From Bacteroidales bacterium UBA3754 (GTDB lineage: Bacteria > Bacteroidota > Bacteroidia > Bacteroidales > UBA1715), in contig DFGI01000077.1 in assembly GCA_002371705.1 (NCBI GenBank), positions 1 to 19,021 of the forward strand: a stretch of 19,021 nucleotides of DNA, written 5' to 3'. Numbering within the stretch: the stretch's first letter is position 1; each line of letters starts with the position of its first letter. Positions 7,626 to 14,043 of the stretch are shown here, piece by piece. A program made the translations under genes and the position numbers. Under the pieces are notes generated by a model that ran no database searches, had not been told where the DNA came from, and was given only the letters and a program-made list of their open reading frames with translations.

Positions 7626-7682
7626 ACATTGTGAATTGTACATTGTGCATTATGCATTGTGAATTATGCATTGTACATTAAT
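7626..7682 (-). repeat. Degenerate AT-rich repeat tract C
   Basis: Read on the minus strand, the tract begins TAATGTACAATGCATAATTC a few bases after the stop of the small T9SS gene. It continues with ACAATGCATAATGCACAATG units. It fills part of the 124-base gap between the two surface-protein genes and belongs to the same family as tracts A and E. Confidence 0.7.
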
Positions 7683-7683
7683 A

Positions 7684-8154
7684 CTAATTCTTTACCACTT
7701 TAAACCGTTTCACCGCCTTCCCGTCGGCCTTCACCTCAAGGAAATACACGCCGGCCTTGTACGCGCCCATCGAAATCTGCGTGTCGGAACCGTTTACCGC
7801 CCCTTTGTCAATCAGTTTCGACGTGTTGCTGTACAGGGCGTACGTCACCTTTTTGAATTCGCCGCCGTTGATTTGCAGGTTCAGCACGTCGCTGGTCGGG
7901 TTCGGGAACGCGCGCAGTTGGATTTGCGTGATTTCGATGCCCGTCTCCGCGGTGATTACGTATGCCTGCTGCACGCCCTGCGACAGGCTTCCGTTTTCGT
8001 TCGCGGCAGTCATGTAGGCGGTCTGTCCCACCGAAAAGCTCACCGAGCCGTCACCGGTGGCCTCGCCGCCGGCACTCACAACGGAACTTTGGGCTAACGA
8101 CGCAACCGACATCATCGCCGCCATTGTCATTGTTGTTAAAATCCTTTTCATCAT
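7684..8154 (-). CDS. Small T9SS type A sorting-domain protein
   Basis: The product has ~156 residues. A signal peptide (MMKRILTTMTMAAMMSVASLAQ) is followed by a short domain, SSVVSAGGEATGDGSVSFSV with GQTAY and QGVQQAYVI. The last ~78 residues form a type IX secretion sorting domain with the landmark AFPNPTSDVLNLQI and the ending KRFKVVKN. It is expected to cross the inner membrane by Sec and the outer membrane by T9SS, and to stay surface-attached. The start at 8154 fits the signal peptide; 8151 and 8175 are also possible. In Bacteroidales such small proteins often precede large stalk/lectin proteins like the next gene, suggesting a surface-protein operon. Its GC content is clearly higher than that of neighbouring genes (58% in 7741-7800 by hand count). 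Confidence 0.85.
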   Translation of the reverse strand: MMKRILTTMTMAAMMSVASLAQSSVVSAGGEATGDGSVSFSVGQTAYMTAANENGSLSQGVQQAYVITAETGIEITQIQLRAFPNPTSDVLNLQINGGEFKKVTYALYSNTSKLIDKGAVNGSDTQISMGAYKAGVYFLEVKADGKAVKRFKVVKN

Positions 8155-8191
8155 ACTTATTATATTTGTTACCATTTAACCATCAACCAAC

Positions 8192-8225
8192 AAAAAACGC
8201 CTTCCCCACCCGCATGGAGAAAGCG
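8192..8225 (-). terminator. Terminator-like hairpin upstream of the T9SS gene
   Basis: On the minus strand CGCTTTCTCC (8216-8225) pairs with GGGGAAGGCG (8198-8207) in a 10-bp stem with two G-U pairs, followed by TTTTTT (8192-8197). It lies ~40 bases before the T9SS gene start and faces the same way. It would end a transcript coming from the gene-free stretch to its right, or act as an attenuator. No alternative antiterminator stem was found. Confidence 0.55.
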
Positions 8226-8433
8226 CTTATATTAAAATTCATGAAATCAGCAAGGCGGATTCCCCCACATTTAATTTACTCATAATCAATGAATTACAGT
8301 ATTTCATCACCTATATGTTTTTTAAACCTATGAATTTATGTTTAAAAATTAGTTTTACTATGCTTCTTTTTTACAAGCAAGCGGTTCAAAATCATTCCTT
8401 TTATTCATATAACTCAAATTTTCGGCAAAGAAT
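8226..8433. other. Gene-free AT-rich stretch
   Basis: No credible coding frame is present on either strand. The only repeated wording seen is CGCCTTGCTG on the minus strand, which occurs near 8250 and again near 8464. The stretch could be the leader of the T9SS gene or of an unrecognised RNA. Confidence 0.4.
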
Positions 8434-8479
8434 TTCACCCCACACCGCAAAGCAAGTCCCAGCAAGGCGTAGGGGTGAA
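8434..8479. other. Inverted repeat TTCACCCC / GGGGTGAA
   Basis: Eight-base perfect arms at 8434-8441 and 8472-8479 enclose 30 bases containing GCAAAGCAAG and AGCAAGGCG. The right arm overlaps the first copy of the direct repeat beginning at 8470. It marks the left edge of a structured non-coding locus of unknown function. Confidence 0.45.
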
Positions 8480-8660
8480 TGACTTCCTCATTTTTCAAAT
8501 CGGTCATATTCACAATCGACTACCACTCAGTGAGTTACAACTTGCACATGGCAAAAAAACAGGCGTTTTTGCAAATTTTTGGCTCCATAAGTCACTCATT
8601 TTCAACGAGAAAAATTTTCTTAGGGGTGATATTCAGAATCGGTCATATTCACAATCAACT
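8470..8660. repeat. Imperfect direct duplication
   Basis: TAGGGGTGA occurs at 8470 and 8621. An exact 20-base repeat, AATCGGTCATATTCACAATC, occurs at 8498-8517 and 8637-8656. Weaker similarity continues after each copy (AGTTACA). Between the copies are the palindrome ACTCAGTGAGT (8525-8535) and a hairpin with arms GCAAAAA and GTTTTTGC (8551-8572). The two copies are about 140-150 bases apart. This is not a CRISPR, as there are only two copies with unequal flanks. Confidence 0.65.
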
Positions 8661-8699
8661 GACACACAACAAGTTACACGGGCGATTTTTATAATATTT

Positions 8700-8794
8700 T
8701 TTTGTGATTATTCTGAAAGCAGTCAGCTTTGCGAAGGAAAGAATATTCTCACAAAATCCAAGGTTATTTGTTGACCCTCTTCGAGGGCAATAAC
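8700..8794. other. Two adjacent hairpins, possible structured RNA
   Basis: The first is nested: TTTTGTGA (8700-8707) with TCACAAAA (8749-8756), ATTCT (8710-8714) with AGAAT (8740-8744), and an inner AAAGC-AGTCA-GCTTT (8716-8730). The second pairs GTTATTTG (8763-8770, one bulge) with CAATAAC (8788-8794) and CCCTC with GAGGG around TTC. No coding frame explains them. They could be an RNA gene, a mobile repeat or protein-binding sites. Confidence 0.4.
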
Positions 8795-8802
8795 ACCACA
8801 CA

Positions 8803-8846
8803 TCTCAATTACGCATTGAGCATTACGCATTATTTTATGCATTGTT
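8803..8846. repeat. Degenerate AT-rich repeat tract D
   Basis: Units such as CAATTACGCATTGAGCATTACGCATTATTTTATGCATTG are related to tracts A, C and E. The tract abuts the REP-like pair on its right. Confidence 0.55.
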
Positions 8847-8918
8847 AATACCTAATGGCATTAAGAAAAATAAAGGAAGGTGATAAAAATCTACCAATAG
8901 ATAATGCCTAACGGCATT
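8847..8918. repeat. REP-like pair of short palindromes
   Basis: AATACCTAATGGCATT (8847-8862) and AATGCCTAACGGCATT (8903-8918) are variants of one 16-base palindrome, the second with perfect 6-bp arms. They are separated by 40 bases containing CTACCA (8891-8896), which is TGGTAG on the minus strand. A GTAG-type tetranucleotide beside a small hairpin is typical of REP elements. The assignment to a REP family is inferred. Confidence 0.45.
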
Positions 8919-8920
8919 GA

Positions 8921-9060
8921 AATCCATATCCCCTATAATCTATAACCCATAATTCCTAATTGTGCATTATGCATTGTGAATTATACATTATTATAATCCA
9001 TAACTCATAACTCATAACTCCTACCTAAATTGCGCATTATGAATTATGCATTGTGCATTA
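8921..9060 (-). repeat. Degenerate AT-rich repeat tract E
   Basis: Read on the minus strand the tract starts TAATGCACAATGCATAATTC, and its first three bases are the stop codon of the AraC-type gene. It then runs through GCGCAATTTAGG, TAGGAGTTATGAGTTATGAG and AATTCACAATGC units. Module order is the same as in tract A. It fills the gap downstream of the regulator gene. Confidence 0.7.
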
Positions 9061-10116
9061 ATCATCATTTTTCCACTGTGAAGGGCTCAAGCCTGTTTCG
9101 TTCCTAAAATTTCGACGGAACGACTCTATACTGGAGAAACCAGCCTTTGCAGCAATATCGCCAATAGTGTATGCCCCCGCTTGCAGAAGATTTTTAGCAT
9201 ATTCCACCCGATAATGGTTCACATAATCGGAGAATGTTCGACCAAAGTGCGCGTTTATTGTTTCCGAAACGTACGTTCTGTTACTTCCTACCGCTGCGGC
9301 AAGTTCATTTATATTAAATCCCTGCTGGAGGAACAACTGTTTATCCGCCATATTATTTTCTATTGACAAGAACAGCTGTCCGTCCTGTATGTCCGATTCA
9401 ACACCATCGCCACTGGCATCGCTGTCGAACTGTTCCACTTTGAACTTGTACTTGCTTCCAATGTAGCCAAAGACAATTGTAAGGATTGTAAACACAAACG
9501 ACGGCACACAAAGGATACACGAGCCGATGAACCATTCCCGTCCAAGCACCGACAAAATCACCGAGCAAACCGACGCTATGAAATACAATATGGATATTAC
9601 CATAGTGCTTTTCACCGTCTTGTCGTCAATTGACGAATAGAAGTTACGTATCTTCATATCGTACACATAAAGTCGTTTGAACGACAAAATGCCCACCACC
9701 ACCAACTGGCTCACACGAATGACAGCCGCCAAAAATTCGCCTTTGCTCCGCGTCCACCCGTAAACATAGCCAACAAGCACAAACAAAAACATACACATTG
9801 GCGGTGCCCACATCAGAAAAATCTGTTTGAACGTCAGTTTCATACCGTCTGTAAGACGAATAACGTACAAATAATACGCTGGATAGACAGATGTGGAACA
9901 AAGATAATAGAGCAAATCCCAAGCCGTAAAGTGCGTGCACAAGGCACTGTTATAATAAATGGCATGGCAAAGAAACAATCCTGTTTCAACCAACATGAAC
10001 AGGAACAACATCTTTTGGGCGTTATCGCGGTTCCGTACATTCACACCGAGATAGATTGTCCAAAAAAGACTCGCTAAAAATGGTAAAACTTTAAATAACT
10101 GCTCTATAAAATCCAT
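9058..10116 (-). CDS. Membrane-anchored AraC-family transcriptional regulator
   Basis: The 352-residue product has seven predicted membrane segments, near 7-25, 35-55, 66-86, 98-120, 129-146, 172-192 and 195-219. A short acidic linker (228-245) precedes a C-terminal AraC/XylS DNA-binding domain (~250-350). The first helix-turn-helix is around NINELAAAVGSNRTYVSETI (268-288). The second is around TIGDIAAKAGFSSIESFRRN (317-336), followed by the signature GLSPSQW. The DNA-binding half is therefore tethered to the inner membrane. The family usually drives transcription in response to a signal; the signal and targets here are unknown. It is transcribed towards the structured gene-free stretch and the surface-protein genes, which are the nearest candidate targets. 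Confidence 0.88.
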   Translation of the reverse strand: MDFIEQLFKVLPFLASLFWTIYLGVNVRNRDNAQKMLFLFMLVETGLFLCHAIYYNSALCTHFTAWDLLYYLCSTSVYPAYYLYVIRLTDGMKLTFKQIFLMWAPPMCMFLFVLVGYVYGWTRSKGEFLAAVIRVSQLVVVGILSFKRLYVYDMKIRNFYSSIDDKTVKSTMVISILYFIASVCSVILSVLGREWFIGSCILCVPSFVFTILTIVFGYIGSKYKFKVEQFDSDASGDGVESDIQDGQLFLSIENNMADKQLFLQQGFNINELAAAVGSNRTYVSETINAHFGRTFSDYVNHYRVEYAKNLLQAGAYTIGDIAAKAGFSSIESFRRNFRNETGLSPSQWKNDD

Positions 10117-10133
10117 AGCCGCAAAAACGATTG

Positions 10134-10141
10134 TAAAATTA
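10134..10141 (-). promoter_or_regulatory. Possible promoter -7 element of the AraC-type gene
   Basis: TAATTTTA on the minus strand is one mismatch from TAnnTTTG, is identical to the -7 element proposed for the ORF6N gene, and lies 17 bases before the ATG. No TTG is seen 19 bases upstream. Confidence 0.25.
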
Positions 10142-10205
10142 GAAAAAAATATTTTATTTCTCCATTTCCACAGAGAAACAAAAACAATGCCAAACCAATC
10201 TGGTT

Positions 10206-10865
10206 CTACAGCAGGACTTCCGCCATCCGTAAATCCTCCGGCGTTGTGATTTTTATATTTTTAGTGTCGCCTTTGTAAAAGTGAAGTTTTTCGCCCGCCA
10301 ATTCCCACACGGTTGCTTCGTCAGTGAACTGCGGCTGGTAATCCACATTCATAATTGAGCGAAGCTTTCGGGCATTGAAAATCTGGGGAGTTTGTATGCG
10401 TTTTATTTGGCTTCTGTCGAGCGTTTGTGTTTGGTCGCCGTTGATTATGCGCAACGAATCAACGGAATCGACATACGGAATGGCAGAGCCAAATTTCTCG
10501 GCAGTTTCAAAGCCTTCGCGCAACATTGTTTCGGTCAGCAACGGGCGAACGCCATCGTGGACAGCAACAACGCCATCGTCGGAAATTGCCTGAAGTCCGT
10601 TGCGCACCGACAAGAATCGTTCGCTGCCGCCTTCAACAACGCGATGCGGAATTGTGCAACCGTATTGTTTGCACAACGAATCCCAATATTCAATTTGCGC
10701 CTTTGGCAGCACTATCACGCACTCAATCGCGGCATCGAACGAATGGAAGGCTTCCAAACTTCTCATCAAAATCGGTTTATTGTTGAGCAACAGAAACTGT
10801 TTGGGAATATCGTTTCCCATCCTGACACCTTTTCCGCCTGCCACTATGATTGCGTATCGTTTCAT
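10206..10865 (-). CDS. ispD: 2-C-methyl-D-erythritol 4-phosphate cytidylyltransferase
   Basis: IspD transfers CMP from CTP to MEP, the third step of the cytosolic MEP isoprenoid pathway. The 219-residue product shows the nucleotide-binding loop AGGKGVRMGNDIPKQF (9-24) with the catalytic Arg15 and Lys22. Other landmarks are VHDGVRPLL (102-110), IQTPQIF (157-163), FTDEATVWE (180-188), and GDTKNIKITTPEDL (199-212), where Lys205 corresponds to the C-terminal catalytic lysine. Length matches the usual 220-235. It follows secDF on the same strand, but a strong terminator lies just upstream of its start, so it probably has its own promoter or depends on readthrough. Confidence 0.95.
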   Translation of the reverse strand: MKRYAIIVAGGKGVRMGNDIPKQFLLLNNKPILMRSLEAFHSFDAAIECVIVLPKAQIEYWDSLCKQYGCTIPHRVVEGGSERFLSVRNGLQAISDDGVVAVHDGVRPLLTETMLREGFETAEKFGSAIPYVDSVDSLRIINGDQTQTLDRSQIKRIQTPQIFNARKLRSIMNVDYQPQFTDEATVWELAGEKLHFYKGDTKNIKITTPEDLRMAEVLL

Positions 10866-10871
10866 TCCTAC

Positions 10872-10907
10872 AAAATAAAAGAGAGTACCATCGCTGATAC
10901 TCTCTTT
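10872..10907 (-). terminator. Intrinsic terminator of secDF
   Basis: AAAGAGAGTA (10878-10887) and TACTCTCTTT (10898-10907) form a perfect 10-bp stem with a 10-base loop. On the minus strand it is followed by TTTTATTTTG. It lies 19 bases past the secDF stop and only about 12 bases before the ispD start. Confidence 0.85.
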
Positions 10908-10926
10908 GAAGACAATTCAGTTGTAT

Positions 10927-13900
10927 TTATTCCTCGCCTTGGTTTTTCTTCATAAATGCGTAAGAAATCGGCGATGCAACGAACAATGATGAATATGTAC
11001 CAACAATCACACCGATAGCCATTGAGAATACAAATCCCTTAATTGAATCGGCACCGAAGAAGAACATAATCAACAATGTAAGGAATGTTGTCATAGAAGT
11101 ATTGATAGTACGGCTGATTGTGCTATTGATACCTTGGTTGAACAACATTTTTGTGTTACGTTTTGGATATTCACGTGTGAACTCACGGATACGGTCGAAT
11201 ACAACCACGGTATCGTTGATAGAGTAACCAATAATCGTTAAGATTGCCGCAACGAACGTTTGACCGATTTCCATTGAGAATGGAACAATTCCGTACAATA
11301 TAGAGTAGATACCTATCACAATGATTGTATCGTGGAACAACGCAGCAACTGCGCCAAGACCATATTGCCATTTTGAGAATCGAACGAAGATGTACAAGAA
11401 CATACATATCAATGCAATGATGATTGCGATGATTGCGCCATAGATAATATCGTTGGCGATTGTAGGACCAACCATATCGGATTGTTTCAAGTTTTCTTGT
11501 TTGAATGATTCCAAAGTAACATCGTCACCCAAGAACGGTTTCATACCTTCGAACAACTTTCCTTCAATTTCGGCATCAATGTCGTGGTTCGATTTTTCGT
11601 TGATTTTGTAGTTCGTTGTAACCTTGATATCAGATGCGCCGTATGTCTTAACTTCGGCAGAAGCACCTTCGAACTGAGCATTCAAAGCGGCTGAAATAGC
11701 CTCTACATTACGTTCGCCCTTCATTTCGATTACAAACGAACGACCACCGGCGAAATCAACACCCACATCGAATCCTCTCACGCAAATCGAAAGAATTGAA
11801 ACCAAAATCATTGCGCCAGAAATAAACGCAGTAACTTTACCCGATTTGATGAAATCAATATTGATATTTTTGAATGCGCCACGAGTCAAACTGCTGTCGA
11901 AAGAAATTTCCTTCTTCTTGTCGAGGAATCTCTCGAAAATCAAACGAGTGATGAAGATTCCGCAGAACAATGAAGTCAAGATACCAATCAACAATGTGGT
12001 TGCAAAACCTTGGATAGGTCCTGTACCGAAGATGAACAAAATCAAACCTGTCAGGAATGTGGTTACCTGACCATCGATGATTGCCGAATATGCGTTTTTG
12101 AAACCGTCGGCAATTGCAAGTTTTGTTCCCTTGCCAGCCGCAAGTTCCTCACGGATACGTTCATAGATAATCACATTGGCATCGACCGCCATACCAAGAG
12201 TAAGCACGATACCAGCGATACCCGACAACGTAAGAACTGCACCAAGCGAAGCAAGAACGCCGAAGATTAAGAACAAGTTCAACAGCAAAGCCACACTTGC
12301 AACAGCACCAGCCTTACGATAGTAGAAAATCATATAAATCAACACAAGGATAAATGCGCCGATGAACGAAAGAATACCTGTTCTGATAGATTCCTTACCA
12401 AGTGAAGGACCTACGAATTCAGCATTCATAATGTGGGCGCGTGCCGACAATTTACCAGATTTCAAAATGTTTGCCAAGTCAGTTGCCTGAGCGATAGAGA
12501 AATCGCCAGTAATAGAAGAAATACCGTCGCTGATTTCGCTTTGAACTGTTGGATACGAATATACATATCCATCAAGAACGATAGCAACCGAGCGTTGGAT
12601 ATTTTCTTTAGTAAGACGTTTCCATTCTTTAGCACCCTCGCTGTTCATCACCATACGAACGCTTGCGCCGCCGCCTGTATTCGAGAATTCAGGGCGGGCA
12701 TCAACCACGATGTCGCCTTCCAACGAAGCGTGACCGTCCAAATCAACATCTTTCAAAGCAATCAACGTATAAATACCGTTTTCCGCTTTTTTCGACCACG
12801 TTAATTTCAATTCAGGAGCATTTTCTGCAAGAATAGCCTTGATTTCAGGCATAGCCAAGATGGAATCAATTCTTGCGACATCAATTGATGAAGCATAACC
12901 AACCACAGGTCCATATCCAACACGACCTTCACGGTCAATATTTGGAGTAAGATATGCGAAGAATGGATTAGCTTTCTTGAATTCTTCAGCGTTTTGAGCC
13001 ATCAGTTGAGCAGAATCAACTGCGGCAGAATCGCCTTGTTGGATTTGTTCCTTCAAAGAAAGGTCTTTCGAAGTTGTGTCGGCTGCGGATTGCGCAACTG
13101 TTGTAGTGTCTTTTCCCGATTCAACTTTGTTCATTGCAGCCAACGTGTTGTTGATTGAGAACAAAAGTTGGTAAACCTCAGAGTTGTTGTATGTTTCCCA
13201 GAATTCCAACTGAGCGGAGCTTTCCAAAAGTTCACGGACACGTTCGCGGTCCTCAACACCTGGAAGTTCAACCAAGATACGGCCACCACCAACATTTTGA
13301 ATGTTTGGCTGTGTAACACCGAAACGGTCGATACGGGTTCTCAACACATTGAATGTATTTTCGATAGCTGAATTTTCCTCTGCCTCCAACACACTCAACA
13401 CCTCTTCGTTTGTTGAGTTGTATGTGATTTTACCCAACAAATCTTCGTTAGCCACGAATAAAGTACGAAGGAAGTTGTTTGGATACAATTGGGTAAATGC
13501 TTTTCCAAAAGCGGAAATATATGTTTCACCAGCTTCCTGCTCAATTTTGTCGGCAAGGTCAAGAGTTTTTACCAACATTGTGTCGGCATCACCGTCCGAC
13601 GAAAGATTTTTAATCAAGTCGCGGGTTGAAATCTGCAATGTAACGTTCATACCACCCTTCAAGTCCAAACCAAGGTTCAGCTCGTGCTGACGGCATTCGT
13701 TCAAGCTAAACTTACGCAACCAGAAGAAATTGTAGTAATCTTTCTGTTGTGACAATGAATCTAAAAACTGTTTTTGATACGCAGCGTATGCGATATTGTC
13801 GTCACCAGCCAATTCTTTGGCATATTTGTCAGCATCACGATTTGCTTTCGATGTGAAGTAGGTGAACGATAGAGAATAAAGTGCTGCCAATACCAAGCAG

Positions 13901-13935
13901 ACTGTGAATACGCGGATAAATCCTTTGTTTTGCAT
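10927..13935 (-). CDS. secDF: Protein translocase subunit SecDF (fused)
   Basis: SecDF is an inner-membrane RND-family protein that uses the proton gradient to pull secreted proteins through SecYEG. At 1002 residues it is a SecD-SecF fusion, as is usual in Bacteroidetes. The SecD half has one N-terminal membrane segment (~8-28), the GLDLKGGMNVTLQIS motif and a large periplasmic domain. A Ser/Thr/Asp-rich insert lies near 275-310. A six-helix bundle follows with GMAVDANVIIYERIREE near 578-590. The SecF half begins near 690, with VGVDFAGGRSFVIEM near 721 and SINDTVVVFDRIREF near 908. The Asp residues in these motifs fit the proton path. It has its own promoter-like site and terminator, so it is probably monocistronic. 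Confidence 0.96.
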   Translation of the reverse strand: MQNKGFIRVFTVCLVLAALYSLSFTYFTSKANRDADKYAKELAGDDNIAYAAYQKQFLDSLSQQKDYYNFFWLRKFSLNECRQHELNLGLDLKGGMNVTLQISTRDLIKNLSSDGDADTMLVKTLDLADKIEQEAGETYISAFGKAFTQLYPNNFLRTLFVANEDLLGKITYNSTNEEVLSVLEAEENSAIENTFNVLRTRIDRFGVTQPNIQNVGGGRILVELPGVEDRERVRELLESSAQLEFWETYNNSEVYQLLFSINNTLAAMNKVESGKDTTTVAQSAADTTSKDLSLKEQIQQGDSAAVDSAQLMAQNAEEFKKANPFFAYLTPNIDREGRVGYGPVVGYASSIDVARIDSILAMPEIKAILAENAPELKLTWSKKAENGIYTLIALKDVDLDGHASLEGDIVVDARPEFSNTGGGASVRMVMNSEGAKEWKRLTKENIQRSVAIVLDGYVYSYPTVQSEISDGISSITGDFSIAQATDLANILKSGKLSARAHIMNAEFVGPSLGKESIRTGILSFIGAFILVLIYMIFYYRKAGAVASVALLLNLFLIFGVLASLGAVLTLSGIAGIVLTLGMAVDANVIIYERIREELAAGKGTKLAIADGFKNAYSAIIDGQVTTFLTGLILFIFGTGPIQGFATTLLIGILTSLFCGIFITRLIFERFLDKKKEISFDSSLTRGAFKNINIDFIKSGKVTAFISGAMILVSILSICVRGFDVGVDFAGGRSFVIEMKGERNVEAISAALNAQFEGASAEVKTYGASDIKVTTNYKINEKSNHDIDAEIEGKLFEGMKPFLGDDVTLESFKQENLKQSDMVGPTIANDIIYGAIIAIIIALICMFLYIFVRFSKWQYGLGAVAALFHDTIIVIGIYSILYGIVPFSMEIGQTFVAAILTIIGYSINDTVVVFDRIREFTREYPKRNTKMLFNQGINSTISRTINTSMTTFLTLLIMFFFGADSIKGFVFSMAIGVIVGTYSSLFVASPISYAFMKKNQGEE

Positions 13936-13979
13936 TTCTATATTGTTTAAATTAACCTAATTTTACTTTTTTTAGACGG

Positions 13980-13987
13980 CAAATATA
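13980..13987 (-). promoter_or_regulatory. Probable secDF promoter -7 element
   Basis: TATATTTG on the minus strand fits TAnnTTTG exactly and is followed by C, as is common. It lies 44 bases before the secDF ATG. The -33 region has GTTA at about 21 bases rather than a clear TTG. Confidence 0.45.
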
Positions 13988-14043
13988 TACTTTAATTCGG
14001 AATTCGTATAACAGAAACCCGAAATTTATTTTCATTCAGTGGC

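Noticed and set aside
7666..8097. A 143-codon plus-strand frame opposite the T9SS gene
   Set aside because: It is a shadow of the GC-rich T9SS gene. The minus-strand product has a signal peptide and sorting domain.
8498..8656. CRISPR array
   Set aside because: There are only two repeat copies, the intervals are unequal with indels, and no cas genes are nearby.
8475..8774. A 99-codon plus-strand frame (and an overlapping 71-codon one)
   Set aside because: It runs through the direct repeat and hairpins, has no recognisable family, and two overlapping frames look equally good. The sequence looks non-coding.
2646..10116. Genomic island or prophage
   Set aside because: Apart from the ORF6N domain and fibre-like repeats, there is no integrase, terminase, capsid gene, transposase or attachment-site duplication to support it.
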